A DNA stretch of 64,000 bases from Dendrolimus kikuchii (GCA_019925095.2 CM034409.1:9112501-9176500), one strand, 5' to 3'. Shown: positions 1 to 11,879, numbered from the stretch's first letter. Numbers and translations are program-made. The notes: a model not told the origin generated them from the letters alone.

Positions 1-89
1 ACAGATTTCTGATTATAAGTACAATCATGCATTAACCTCGGAATCTTATACATCTGTACATCATTTGCGCTCTAAATATATTCCACTCT

Positions 90-300
90 CTGTGTAACGG
101 AGAGTGCTTTGATGAAATATTTGATTTAATGTCTACATCGCCATTCAACCACCGCAACACTCGCCGACGATTGGGAGTACATTCACTCTTCTTCCATACT
201 TACAAGTCGCCCACTGTATGTAGGCGCTCGCTCCTTCATTCTACGTGCGAAAGCTGTAAAAATGAACTCCCTTCCAAATTCATCCCTTCAAAAAAGGCGT
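90..300 (+). mobile_element. CR1/Jockey-like LINE, C-terminal end fragment
   Basis: A short reading frame contains NGECFDEIF, then FNHRNTRRR, then NELPSKF before a stop near 293. This is the usual order at the end of CR1/Jockey-type reverse-transcriptase proteins (NGEC-x-E-L, then HRTTR, then WN-x-LP). The segment is 5'-truncated and the WN-x-LP motif is damaged. A second, better example of the same region lies at 57720-58090. Confidence 0.6.
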
Positions 301-534
301 AAACAAATATTTAAAATCTCGAAGAGGTGGGGAACGCATCGAGTTCCTTAGTATTGCAGTAGTCCATAGGCAGCGTTATGTTCTTGCTATGAAGTAGACA
401 GTCTGTCTGTCTACAAATTAACATAAAAATATTAGATTTCCACGTAGGATGTGAGTAACATTTCTGTTTAATATGTTTTGAACGGTATTGCTCATACTAA
501 CAGTAAGCGTCTGGAATAAAAATGTAACATTATA

Positions 535-718
535 GCCGTGCGCAGAAGGTTTGCCGATATCCTCATGATGTCACGCGTCGATGGTCAGTACAGTTGACAA
601 AAAAGGTTACTGAAATAGTTGTTGCAATAAATTTATTATTTTAATTTTTATTGTATATACTTTACATAAGTATATACAATAATAGTAAGCAGTCATCGGC
701 AAACCTTCTACGCGCAGC
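535..718. mobile_element. MITE with 24-bp terminal inverted repeats
   Basis: The ends 535-558 and 695-718 are inverted copies sharing AGAAGGTTTGCCGAT with few mismatches further out. The inside is AT-rich, has no ORF, and carries a 12-bp hairpin arm pair at 650-661 and 669-680. Flanks read TTATA on the left and TTATG on the right, a possible 4-bp duplication. The transposase family cannot be told from this copy. Confidence 0.65.
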
Positions 719-827
719 TTATGCAATAGTAGCTACTTAATTTAATGGACTATTATATTACTTTAAATACCGTAGTATGAATCTAATAGTAATACAAAAT
801 TGCAGCAGATAATAATAATAACAATAG

Positions 828-950
828 TGTCACGCCACATTTACACTAAATTTGTCAAAGGGCCTCTACGTGTTGGCCTTTCCATGGCCCAAGCAAGCCC
901 TCCAATTGTCCGGGCCATTTTTATGGCCCGTGGTCTTGAAAGACATACAA
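828..950 (+). repeat. Repeat A, 3' terminal fragment
   Basis: Matches the last ~120 bp of the longer copy at 961-1560 (GTGTTGGCC, CATGGCCC, GGCCCGTGGTCT, GACATAC followed by AATAACAAT-like sequence). The tail suggests the 3' end of a non-LTR retrotransposon, but no coding part is present. Confidence 0.65.
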
Positions 951-960
951 ATATAACAAT

Positions 961-1560
961 ATAATCTGCAGGGAGGCTTGGTGGCGAAGCCTTAGGTAAG
1001 TAGCGACACCTCAGACCCGACTCCGTGATTGCTTTAGCCAGCCGGCACGGATCACTAGAGCCTAAGACTTAAGATCCAGGGGTGGAAGTGATAATTTTCA
1101 TAACGTCGGCAGTAGCTTCGGTGAACCTGCAACTCACTTCTCCACAGCCCTTAGCCACTCACACCCATGTTGACCTTTGCCAAACTTGTACGGCATTTTT
1201 TAGCCATGCAGTGAGTGGCGAGTCACCGTCTGCCCATTTTTTCCATATTACATGGTGCCATGATGCCATGGTCCCCATAGTCTCCGATCCGTAGTTCTAC
1301 TAGCAGTCCATCCCAATAGCCCTGTACCTTTTGTTATCATTATTCCCTACATTAGTCCTACACTAATTGGGGCATGTCATTGGGTGCATTTTAATATGAT
1401 GTAGACAAGGATAATTTCCGGTCAGTGTAACGCCACATTTAGAATTAATTTGTCAAGGGGCCTCTATGTGTTGGCCTTCCCATGGCCCCACGCAAGCCCA
1501 CCAAAAGTCCGGGTTATTTCTATGGCCCGTAGTCTGCAGAGACATACATGATAATAACAA
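961..1560 (+). repeat. Repeat A, long copy
   Basis: About 600 bp shared with 37870-38460 and in part with 43328-43640 on the other strand. Landmarks are CCAGCCGGCACGG, GAGTGGCGAGTCACCGTCTG, a block reading CCTACA-TAGTCCTACA, and the GTGTTGGCC...GGCCCGTGGTCT end. The 70-codon frame inside is not conserved between copies, so I read this as the non-coding 3' part of a retrotransposon. Confidence 0.6.
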
Positions 1561-1604
1561 TATACATAATCTTATAAAAAAGGAAAAATAAACAATACAA
1601 ATCT

Positions 1605-3076
1605 ATGTGTTGGCCTTCCCATGGCTTAGATGTAATCCTTCCAATCATTACACACATCCTTAATCATTCCTTAACACATGGTGTCTTTCCTAGTAGCTGG
1701 AAAGAAGCACAAATTATACCCATCCCCAAAAAACCCCATCCCAAATCTTTTTCCGAATATCGTCCTATATCCATACTGCCTTTCCTTTCTAAAGTGCTGG
1801 AGCGTCTTGTACAAAATCAGCTCAGCATTTTCCTTAATACGAACTCCCTTTTCAATCGTTACCAGTCTGGCTTTAGACCTGGGCATAGCACTGTCACTGC
1901 CTTAATAAAAATTACTGATGACATAAAATTTGCCGCGGAGAAAGGCAATGTGACGGTTCTCACCTTGCTGGACTTCAGCAATGCCTTTAATACGGTAGAC
2001 TTTGATATTCTGCTTGGAATACTTACCTCTCTTAACATATCTCCAACGGTGATTGATTGGTTTCGTACTTACCTGCATGGTCGCCGGCAGCGTGTTCGAG
2101 TTGATGAGAGAGTCTCATCTTGGTGTAACACTGCTGTTGGTGTGCCTCAGGGTGGCGTCTTATCTCCTCTATTTTCTCGATTTTTATAAATTCTATTTCC
2201 GAACAACTTCAGAGCTCCTACCACCTTTACACAGATGATCTCCAAATTTACGCTAGCGCACCCATTCATACTTTGAATGATGCGATACTTATAACTAATA
2301 ATGACCTAGAACGAATATCTGACTGGAGTAGGGATCATGGATTAAGTGTTAACCCTAACAAAACTCAAACCATCATCATTGGGAGTAATAAAATGATTTC
2401 CAGGGTTAACTGGTCTTTGTTGCCACCAGTCATGTTTGGAGGGGCTGTGATCCCCATAAGCAATGAAGTAAAAAATCTAGGAATTTATTTAGACAAATCA
2501 CTATCCTGGGGCCCTCAGATACAAAAAATAAGCCAGAAAATATTTGCGTCAGCTGCTTCTTTACGTCGTCTACAATATTTTCTACCGTACACCACTAAAG
2601 TAGCGCTTGCGCAATCCCTCCTTCTCCCAATACTTGATTATGGTGACGTCAGCTATCTCGATCTTAACCAAAGCCAATTAGATAAACTTGAGCGACTCCA
2701 AAATTTCTGTATACGATTCATATTTGGGTTACGAAAATATGATCATATATCCGAATATCGTAAAAAGCTCAAGTGGCTACCAATTCGACTTCGCCGTAAT
2801 GCTCATGTTCTGTCTCTTCTTTATAACGTATTGTTTGATTCTCGTACTCCGTCCTATCTTAAAGAATGCTTCCAATTCTTCCACAGTGATTCAAGATCCC
2901 TGAGATCATCAGAGAAGTTGCGGCTGAAGACACCTTTACATACCACGGAGATTTACGCACGATCGTTCTCTGTTTGTGCCGTGCATCTTTGGAACGCATT
3001 GCCGGCAGACGTGCGCTCTGCTAAATCGATTCATAGTTTCAACAGACTTGTGAGGGAGCACTATCTAACTGCATAA
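1605..3076 (+). pseudogene. CR1-like LINE reverse transcriptase, 5'-truncated, one frameshift
   Basis: About 490 codons of a non-LTR retrotransposon reverse transcriptase, in two frames. The first part (1605-2173) has the fingers and palm motifs: YRPISILPFLSKVLERL, QSGFRPGHST, LLDFSNAFNTVD and GVPQGGVLSPL. Loss of one base near 2172-2176 shifts the frame. The second part carries the catalytic box as YTDD (2228-2239), where the family usually has YADD, then the thumb and C-terminal region with LERLQNFCIRFIFGL and LWNALPADV, ending at a proper stop. The first seven residues come from a fused piece of repeat A, so the true N-terminus and endonuclease domain are missing. Copying would need a full-length relative elsewhere. 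CR1/Rex-like placement is by motif style only. Confidence 0.85.
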
Positions 3077-3094
3077 TATGTATTATTTGTTGTG

Positions 3095-3566
<472 letters not shown>

Positions 3567-4154
3567 CTAATAATCTACAAAGGAAATAAGAAGCTACTCT
3601 AAAGTAACTAACTAAAGTTTTACGACTTTTTCATGCCATCCGGTCTCTGTACATCACAAATGGCGAGTTAATAAAGTAGGTAAACGCCACACGAAAGCAT
3701 CTGGTTTAAATGTGAAATTATCTAGTTCTGAAATTTCTTTATGGTTATTTCAAGACCGGAATGGCTACTTAGTAATAATCTGCAAAGGAAATAAGAAGAT
3801 TGTAGACTTGTAAAATCGATAGACAGAGCGTACGGAAATTATAACAAAAAAAAACTCGCTAAAAGATTCCACAGAGACAAGATAAACTTGTTCAAACACA
3901 TTTTCATTCAAAGTATTTTTAAACTTAATTATTTTGCCTTTTTTAGAATTGTACATCCAATATCTCAAAATTAGAATGGAAATGACGACACATCTCCCGG
4001 CTTTAGTAACGAATGTCTCACTAGACTACAACAAAAACTTACTCAAAAAATTATTTATCAAATAAATTGTTATGATTTTGTAAGACTCGAATAAAAATAT
4101 CAAACACACGCATGTACACTTAATATTTTTGTAATATTCCTCAGTAACACTGAC

Positions 4155-4188
4155 GCTCGCACGTAACAAGGAATTGTTACGTGCGAGC
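4155..4188. repeat. Perfect 14-bp inverted repeat at the LTR edge
   Basis: GCTCGCACGTAACA (4155-4168) and its exact reverse complement (4175-4188) flank AGGAAT. The right arm is the LTR end. The left arm looks like the end of a second, oppositely oriented LTR. Confidence 0.8.
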
Positions 4189-4882
4189 GGGGTTACGCAC
4201 TTAGGATTAGAAGAAAACACCACTTTTTAACTAAACGCTTTTATTGACTTACACAGCCGAACGTGATTCCTCTCCGCAGGGTCGCCCCTACATGCACGTC
4301 CAACGACGCACTAACTCGACGATAACTTGTGTCACTTACAATACTGTCGCCGATATTGCGCAGACCCCCTTCTGCTACTGCAGAGAAGCAGAAACTACAC
4401 TACACTCCTCCTTCACTTAACTGTCCACTAACCTTGTCACTAAATTCACCACTTTACTTGTCACTGTCTTCTATGCAACTTCCCTTCCAACTCTTTTGTA
4501 TCGCACTTGTCGCTTCACTGTCTTGAACTGAACTCAACTTGAAACTGCCCGGTAGGCGCGCCTTATGCTGCTTATAAGAATCTTCTGGAACCCATAATTT
4601 CGATCTTCTTTTCGTTATTCTTTTATTTACCATCTGTCCCTTTCTAAATAACTAACTATCTCTGTCTTTTTCCTTCCCGAACCTTCTATTCCAGAACTTC
4701 CGTTCATCATCTATCCCTTTCTAAACATCTGTCTATCTCTGTCTTTTCCATCCCGAACTTTTTATTCCTTTGTTTATAACCCTTTCTAACATGTATCTGT
4801 CCTCGTCTTTCCTTTCCAGAATCTTCTACCTTTTTCTAAAAGTTCTTAAACCAACCAGTTTGTTCCACCATCACTCGCCACA
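4175..4882 (-). repeat. Solo LTR, antisense (LTR copy 1)
   Basis: Read on the minus strand it starts TGTGGCGAG and ends CGTAACA, the TG...CA type. It holds a TATA-like CTTATAAG (~4570) and a CAATAAAAG poly(A)-signal-like site (~4240). A diverged relative with the same ends and order lies at 54859-55483, also antisense. No flanking gag-pol or primer-binding site was seen. Ty3/Gypsy-like is the likely class, inferred from the general form only. Confidence 0.6.
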
Positions 4883-4935
4883 ATATCATATAGTATGGCG
4901 AATAATCTATTTGATATTTTCCTCGATTTCACTAC

Positions 4936-5429
4936 ACAGTTCTGTAGACGGCGGCGTCTCAGACGCCGCCAATCAAGATCTCTCCACGTCCCCGCGAGGG
5001 ACGCTAGGAGACATAGCTCACCCCACAGGATAGACTAGGCGTGTTGCTGGGAAGTTTCTTTCGCCGTTTCTTCTCTCCCAGCCATAACACGTTGCGAAAC
5101 GGCAGTAAGATAGCGTAGGCCACCGCAAACCACCGATCCCGGCCCGCCGTGATCCTTCCCTTCGGGCTTTATATTACTCGTCGCCCGTTCTCAATTAGTA
5201 TTTTGTGTCGCCCTATGGTGGGCATCATTAAATTCATTCTCCATTCATGGCAACAGTCCAGCCGAGGTAAAACTCCTTAGGGAGCTCCCTCGAGCAAGTT
5301 GCCCCCCCGGGCTCGAGCGCCTTCGCTTCGCGAAGGCACTCGCCCCAAACACCCCGGTAAAGTTGTAAGGTCTTCGGACCAACAACATAAAGTCAAGTCC
5401 AATAAAAAAAAAAAAAAACAGTTCTGTAG
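4936..5429 (+). mobile_element. Polyadenylated retroposon with 12-bp TSD
   Basis: ACAGTTCTGTAG occurs at 4936-4947 and again at 5418-5429, directly after an A tract of about 15 bases. The ~470-bp insert is much more GC-rich than its surroundings, begins with a 10-bp hairpin (GGCGGCGTCT/AGACGCCGCC), and has a second hairpin near 5318-5340 (GCCTTCG/CGAAGGC). No long ORF and no clear Pol III boxes were seen. It may be a SINE or a truncated LINE 3' end. The TSD and A tail make retroposition firm. Confidence 0.85.
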
Positions 5430-5674
5430 CTACACCTTCCTACAAAAACAATTCCATATAGACGACGTAGTTTTAGAGAAAAATGATTATTACTTATTGA
5501 GATACCCGACGAGCAGGGGCCTAATTATTCTATTACAATCTCGTAAAAATCGCCGGACACTATGGTCTGATTCGTAGGTTTTGCTAACTTCGGTATTCTG
5601 CTAATTTGGTTGTGAATCCTTAGAAACAGAAACAGCACAATGATTGTATACAATAGAATAATCTATATATTATA

Positions 5675-6106
5675 CTAAGATATGCCCGTGACTTCGTCCA
5701 CGTTTGACTTGAAATTCCCGCAGGATTTCCGGGACCCAAATATTGCAGCATTTAAAAAAGAATGTAAAATATCGTTTAGTGGAAGCTGTGTCAGAATAAG
5801 TAATTTTTTATGCACCCGAACAACTTAAAACCGTTTCCGGGAAAATTTCCGCGGGATTCCCGGGATAAAAAGTAGCGCAGAGTTTCAGTCTAAGAATTAC
5901 CTGTCGATCAGCGAAACCCGCATCGAAATCGGTTTAGTAGTTTTTACGTGAATCTCAAACAAACAAACAAACCGACAAACAGACAAGATATCTAAAAAAA
6001 ATGCATCGTGTTCTCCGTCGTTTGATAATGTATTCAGGTTGTTTTTTTTTTAAATAGCTTCAATGTACAGACACGGCATGTTTAGAATTTTGTAATATTA
6101 TAGATA
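5675..6106 (-). mobile_element. Helitron-like element H1, nearly full length
   Basis: On the minus strand it runs from TATAATATTAC-type AT-rich sequence through ATGCCGTGTCTGTACA, GTTCGGGATT, ACTACTGGACCG and GGACGAAGTCACGGGC to CTTAG, a decayed CTAG end. Other copies are at 12363, 26985, 29797 and 53085. It has no coding capacity, so it is a non-autonomous member. Confidence 0.6.
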
Positions 6107-6117
6107 GAGAGATTCTA

Positions 6118-6183
6118 GTTGTTTTTTAAATAGTTTCAATGTACAGACACAGCATATTTAAAATTTTATAATATTATAAATAA
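6118..6183 (-). repeat. H1 5'-end fragment
   Basis: Second copy of the H1 5' end (GTACAGACACAGCAT and AT-rich terminus) directly next to the longer H1 copy, in the same orientation. Confidence 0.6.
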
Positions 6184-6480
6184 AACAAAGTCGGGTTATT
6201 TACACCATTTATAACTCAAAAACGGATGGACCGATTTTTATCTTTTAATTTGTTAGATGTTTCTCCACCCCGAATAGCAGAATAACTATCAAGATATCGA
6301 AATATTCGCAAAAAAAACTGAACTTCTAAACCGCTGGACTGATTTTGGTAGGTTTTTGTGTGTGATATTAAGTGGATCCTGGGATGCATTAGATTCAAAA
6401 TTGGACCCGATAGGCTGCACTGTAATTGGGTTCAAATTTTTATTACTTCAGGGCAGGACAAGGTCTGCCGCGTCCGCTGT
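6184..6480 (+). mobile_element. Helitron-like element H2, decayed
   Basis: Shows the H2 order: AACTCAAAAACGGATGGACCG, GTTTTTGTGTG, GGATCCTGGGATG, ATTGGGTTC, GGGCAGGACAAGGTCTGCCG and a decayed CCGCTGT end where other copies have CCGCTAGT. Confidence 0.55.
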
Positions 6481-7430
6481 ATTTACATATAAAGGAACAT
6501 ATTAATGGATAATCATGTTAATTTTAAACCTTTAAACGACATGAAATAGAATTAACTATATTTTAGGTAGTGTATCATAATAAGCACATAACAAATTAAT
6601 TCAATAAATGTGATACAATTTTATTTGAAGTTCCTTCTGAATGCCGCTTAGGTCTTCAAACCGCAGCCATTAAAAAGATTATATATCATTTAATATGCGA
6701 ATAAAACAGATGCAAATGGAAATTTCCAGGTGTCCAGCGATAATTATAATCGCTAATGACGACAACAACCCATCTACTTTTTAATGATTGTTTTTTTGGG
6801 GAAATTCGTACTTTTTTTAAATTACGAAGCTAATCGAGAGCCTCCTGTTTTTTTTTTCAATTTTGAAATGCATTATACAAACTCTAACGCTTTTAATTTA
6901 GTATATTATAAATACACACAATATACACATATGCAATCCAGATGGCATCAGAAGTTCAGTACCTCTATTTTAATACATGAAAACCATTGCTTTTAAGAAA
7001 TATATAACAACAACATTGTAAAAACGTTAATTCATGTATGTACGCAATTCTGATACGACAAAAGATTTAATATGAAAATCAAGGCATTTAATTTTAAAAA
7101 TATACACAAAAGTATTTGAACAACCTCATAATAATTATGCAGTTTTAATACGCCGCGAGCTATAATTAACAAAAGTAAACAAGACGAGAACTTTTCTCTT
7201 TACTGTACTTAAACACAGTTATAATAATACCCTATCCAATTATCCTGAATATGAAAATTAAATAAACAATGAAACTTCAAAGAGAATAATATAATTCCTT
7301 TCCGATCTTTTATACAATAAACTCATTATTGTTACGAAAAATTAGACTCATTGTAATATATTAAAGATCAAAATTAAACGGAACAATTGCAAAAACCTGT
7401 GTTAAAACAGTCAAGCGGGTATTATAGGCA
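6481..7430. other. AT-rich stretch, nothing recognised
   Basis: Only short chance ORFs; no splice-bounded frame, repeat family or terminal motif was recognised. Confidence 0.5.
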
Positions 7431-7439
7431 CAATGAGGT

Positions 7440-8700
7440 GTTCCATACACATGGTGAACCAAGGTTTGCAACCGGTTTAAAATTTACTGCTTTTAATCAG
7501 TTAAAACTAGTTTAAACCTTAAAATGAGTATTATATATACCTGGATTAACCGGTTTATTTAGTGCGGATTACTTCTTTTTTCCTCTTGCCCGGGCGAACG
7601 GGATTGCCCGAGTCAATTACTTTTATTTAATTCTTTGAAAAATTTACTTATTTTACTACTACTACATATTTATGTGTGGGTAAATATCTTTTCCGTTTTG
7701 GACTATTTTAGTTATGGTTGGATTGAGCGCATGGATGGGTGAATGAATGAATGGATGGATGAGTATGACTGGTTGGTGACATGGTGAGATTGGTAGGGAT
7801 ATTGATGATTACTTTATATATTTCTTATTCTATGTATTACATTATTCTTATGTGTTGTATTTACTACATTTTTTTATGATATATATGTTACAAAAGTTAC
7901 TCTATTTACCAAGATGTAAGTTTTATATCTATTACATATGTTTTTGTATTTATTTTTTGTTATTTTTATTTCTTAAAATCGATTATTTATTATCTTTAGT
8001 TTATACATATATTGCCATGTCTATATAAGTACCGGTAATTTACTTTTACTCTAATTTAATCAAATTTATTCTAATGCTTGATATGCAACAGGGATTTATT
8101 CCCCTATTCTTTCTTTTTTATCTAGACCATGTTGTTCGTGTCCTATTTTCTATTTTACTAATTTATTGTTAAGTTTTATGCATGACGCTGTTAGTTTATA
8201 TATACAAAGTATATATTTACAGTGTCATTTTCTTATATACTTTTTTATTACATATTTGTATGGCAATAAACTTGATTTTAACACTTATATTGTTTCTACC
8301 TTCATTTATTTCTGCTATTTTTAGGTCACGCCTACATCCGGGTACCTGACTGGTTTTTTCTCTTCGCGAACGTGCCATCAGGTCGAGTGGTTAGCTCAAC
8401 ACGCTACGTGGAATCTCGTAAGTTGGTGAGTAATTGTATTTTTTATGGGTGCGAATTACTTTGTCATTGTATCTCTCTTAAGATGTGTTTGTGTGCGACT
8501 GAAAACTTGCTGTACCATATGGCTGCGCTTTGAATGTGTGCGGCAAAAATCGTTCGAAACCGGATTATTCGACGAAACCTGTTTAATGACCTTTTCTCAG
8601 CAAAAACTGTTTGTTTGAGCTTAAAGTTAGAACAAAACCGAAAAGGTTGTAACCGGTTAGACTTTTTTACCGGTTTCTAACATTCACTGTTTTCTTCATT
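7440..8700 (+). repeat. Repeat M (AACCGGTT-rich), copy 1, interrupted
   Basis: Parts before 7574 and after 8449 match the copy at 20500-21085 (ATTAACCGGTTTAT; GAAAACTTGCTGTACCA; CGTTCGAAACCGG). AACCGGT-type motifs cluster at both ends. The element is split by a ~870-bp insert, listed separately. Confidence 0.65.
7562..8461 (+). mobile_element. Insert in repeat M flanked by 13-bp near-perfect TSD
   Basis: GTGCGGATTACTT (7562-7574) and GTGCGAATTACTT (8449-8461) differ at one base and coincide with the point where copy 2 of repeat M is continuous. The ~870-bp insert is AT-rich, has a (GAATG)/(GGAT) tract near 7740-7766 and a GGCAATAAACTTG LINE-tail-like site near 8262, but no reverse-transcriptase motif that I can see. 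Confidence 0.65.
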
Positions 8701-8927
8701 TGACCTCACAATTCAAAACAAAGCACTTAAGGAGCTATTTAAAGAGAATTCGGCATCTCGCTCTCGCATTAACATATTTTTGAACATTAACAAAACTTAC
8801 TTACGACAAATCTGTATTCTATAAATCTTAATAATAACATTTCGACTGTTTCACAAAAAAAATCAAAATATTTTGATTCCGATGAGGTCTCATACATAAA
8901 AAATACATACATAATTATTGTCACGCC

Positions 8928-9060
8928 TGTTTCCCATTGGGGTGTAGGGGTAGGCAGAGACCATGGATTTCCAGCAGCTAGGATCCTGATAAACACTTTT
9001 CGCTTCATCAATTTTCATTATTCTCTTCATACATACACGCTTATTTAAAGTGTACTCACT
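8928..9060 (-). mobile_element. RTE-like LINE, extreme C-terminal fragment
   Basis: On the minus strand the frame reads PWSLPTPTPQWETG next to an alternative VSAYP frame, like the end of RTE-type proteins (W-x-x-VV-x-AYP). A sister fragment lies at 49985-50120. Only ~40 codons remain. Confidence 0.45.
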
Positions 9061-9107
9061 TTTAAAAAAGCTTGTATATATGAAATTAGATAAGCATTAT
9101 CTTCTAT

Positions 9108-9300
9108 CTATACTATAATAAATCTGTAAATGGTTCGAATATGTGCATTGCGTTTAAAAATTTTAAAAAAATCACAGGGGATAGTTTGGATCAGTAGATA
9201 CGGAAAATGCAATTTTTAGATTTTTTGACTGTCTGTCTGTTAGACCATCACGTAAAAAGGGGGTACAAAGTTTTTGCTTCACGTATTAATATATAGATTT
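9108..9300 (+). mobile_element. Helitron-like H4, 5' fragment
   Basis: Shares CTGTAAATGGTTCGAATATG, AATGCAATTTTTAGATTTTTT, CTGTCTGTCTGTTA and CATCACGTAAAA with 11880-12362 and 48456-49239. The 3' end is missing. Confidence 0.5.
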
Positions 9301-9965
9301 TAGATGAGATGTATCTAAAATATGTAGTTCAAAGCATTTACAACTTGTGGCAGAACAATGGAACCTCTAGCTCGAATTTCATATCCCTTAAAAGCATACT
9401 CCATTTTTAGGCTATTGAGTTCATACGTGGATTAAAAGCAGGCCACGTCACAGGCATGACGTAGTAATTAAATTAAAGGAAAACGTTGCAAGTGCAGTGT
9501 GGCTGCGGGAAAACTGTACGAAATCCAAAGCGTCGTATGTCAAAGGTTTTCACTTCAGTCCTCCGTTGAAATTCATGCTGATAGGACGTGTCGTATCGTC
9601 TCGTATATGAATACATTTTATGAAACACGATACGTGTTACCAATAATTGGATTTGATACGTGTATCATAATCTTTGTAGTGTGTTACGGATTAATGTTAT
9701 TATAGTGTTGTGCTGATACTGTGATTATTTTTCTACTTTGGAATTTTTATTTTTTATTATTGGTAAGTTTATGATGTGTTTTATGTTTAATATACCTTTT
9801 TGTATATGATAATTATGTTAATGATTTTTTAAGACTAAATCGCATTACTTATTAAGTAATATAAAGTATTATTATAATTAATAACATTTTTATACAGAAG
9901 TAACTTAAATAATACAATTAAATACTAAAAATAAATTAAGTTATAGTTATAAATACTATATAACA

Positions 9966-10215
9966 AACCGTTGCCAGAGGGAAGCGTACCTAGAAGGATG
10001 GTCGCATTGCCACGCTGAATGGCAATGCTTATTCATTGGGAATATCTGCCAGCCCTTCGATTACGGATGGCATCATTTTATTCGAAGAAACCCTTTACCT
10101 ATGTTTGACCTAATGTTTTAACTCTAAACTTTCTTTCATATTTGCGCCGTTTGAGAGCTTCAGCTGTTGAAGCACCGTTGTCAGCCCCTGATTTTGAATG
10201 GAGATGTGACGGCAT
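9966..10215 (-). pseudogene. Remnant of RT C-terminal domain (copy 1)
   Basis: On the minus strand, SIAIQRGNATILLGTLP is readable at ~9968-10030, matching MAIQRGNVASLLGSLP of the longer copy at 13437-14455. A second patch at 10140-10200 matches the SAGSAAETAESLKRRKYA region. Order and orientation agree; frames are broken. Confidence 0.65.
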
Positions 10216-10839
10216 TAGAGTGTCGACGCATATCGAAGCATTATTCACAAACAAACTAACAACTAAAATGTAACAATTATATAAATAAGCCTTAGAAATA
10301 AATACATCTAGGACCAGGTAATAATATTATAGCATCTGTCTGTGATTTGAAAATTCGAGTGACTTTAATACTTATTTGCGTAATACGTAATCACAAATTA
10401 TAAGTGTCTGAAAATTACGAAACAGTTCAAAGGATTTCAATGAGAGGTTTAGGGATTAAAACAGGGCTATTATCTTAAATGTACGTATATATTTCATTTC
10501 AATATTATGTTTCTAAAGATATTATGAATATGAAATCTCAAACGACGCGTCAGTAAAATACCAAACACTGCCAGTGTAAATAATATCGCATTTTTTTTTC
10601 AATATTTAACACTTTACTAATTTCTTCACTGTTAGTGTTAGTTCACACTTCATATTTTCTTTATAAAAAAAATGCTGGTTAACATATTAGGATGAGAATA
10701 TGGCGTGAAATAGAATATTTTTTATAATATCAATGAAATACATTTTTATGGTTCTGTAGCCATTTTTCCTAAAACTGGAATGCTTTTGTTGTCGTCATGT
10801 CTATCTATCCATCTGTAAATTTGTTTATCTGTTTTCATA

Positions 10840-11215
10840 CACAGTCAGGAAGGAGTTGGAAGATGGCAGCCGCCAAATTACTCACTAAACTGATAATATT
10901 AACAATAATCTGTTTATTTTATTTACTTTTGTTGTTCACGTATCTCACTTTGTTCATATATCTATGTATAATATAAATAATCCGTTTGATTTTATAATTA
11001 TTTAACTAAATCGATTTTATATTATTTGTGTTGTATTGTCCTCCGTGACTCCACCTGCTGGTCCCAGGCGGAAGAACAGCGCTGGTCTTAGCGGCTAACA
11101 TTACGCTGAGTCTAGGTCAAATTTTAGGACTTATATTTATTTCTTTATTATACTTTTCTCAGTATTGTTAAAGAGTTTATTTGTCCTAAATAAAAAAATC
11201 TTTCTTTCTTGCTTC
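10840..11215 (+). mobile_element. LINE 3' untranslated region with (CTTT)n tail
   Basis: Contains CCAGGCGGAAGAACAGCGCTGG, CTAACATTACGCTGAGTC and a CCTAAATAAAAAAATC signal followed by CTTTCTTTCTT. No coding part is visible. Form and tail fit a truncated lepidopteran LINE. Confidence 0.5.
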
Positions 11216-11322
11216 TAAACCTAGCGGCGTCTTTGTAATGCGCCATTTAGCCACTAATACATGCATAACTGAAAGATGCTATGGCGACCGGGGGTAGTAA
11301 CTTTTCCGTATCATGTGGCTGT

Positions 11323-11380
11323 GGGTTGTTTTGTCACCTCTTACGTCAGGCCACCCGGCGGCTGATAACCGTTTATACCA
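11323..11380 (-). repeat. S1 SINE-like fragment
   Basis: GGGTTGTTTTGTCACCTCTTACG and CAGGCCACCCGG match the S1 head in reverse orientation; the rest is missing. Confidence 0.6.
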
Positions 11381-11414
11381 AAATAGCTACAGATTCCCAA
11401 AAATATATAAAACT

Positions 11415-11628
11415 ACTAGCTGTCCCGACAGACGTTGTTCTGTCCTGAAGAAATAAAATTTAGAACCCGATTGCAGCGCCACCTACCGGATCCAATTGTG
11501 AATCTAAACCATCCTCGAATCCACTTGAACACACACAAAAAAATCATTCAAATCGGTCCAGCCGTTTAGGAGGAGTTCACTGTCAACACACGTATAAAAG
11601 AATTATATATATAAAGATTATAAAAGCA
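11415..11628 (-). mobile_element. Helitron-like H2, short copy
   Basis: Starts on the plus strand with ACTAG (reverse of CTAGT), then CAGACGTTGTTCTGTCCTG, ACCCGATTGCAGCGCCACC, AAATCGGTCCAGCCG and an AT-rich end. Length ~210 bp, non-coding. Confidence 0.6.
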
Positions 11629-11879
11629 TAATAACATACATAAAAGCGTAGTCATATCTTTCATGCAATAACGGAAATAACAAATCAAAAAATAATCATT
11701 TCTCAAGTTACTGTTTTTTTTTCTTTCCCTATTATATTTTTCACCCGTCCTCCCTTCCTTAAGGGAGTATTGGCAAAACAGTTCAGACACCCACCCTTGT
11801 GAGTGTGTAATAAATAAGGGTGACTGTACGTCAAGGCCTATTTTTTCCCGACTACAGTTAGGAAAAGGTGGAGTATATC

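Noticed and set aside
1082..1294. 70-codon ORF
   Set aside because: Lies in repeat A and is not preserved in the copy at 37870-38460.
8787..8860. Minus-strand exon-like segment with GTAAGTAAG donor
   Set aside because: The 41-nt frame sits among RTE debris and gives a low-information peptide; splice match alone is not enough.
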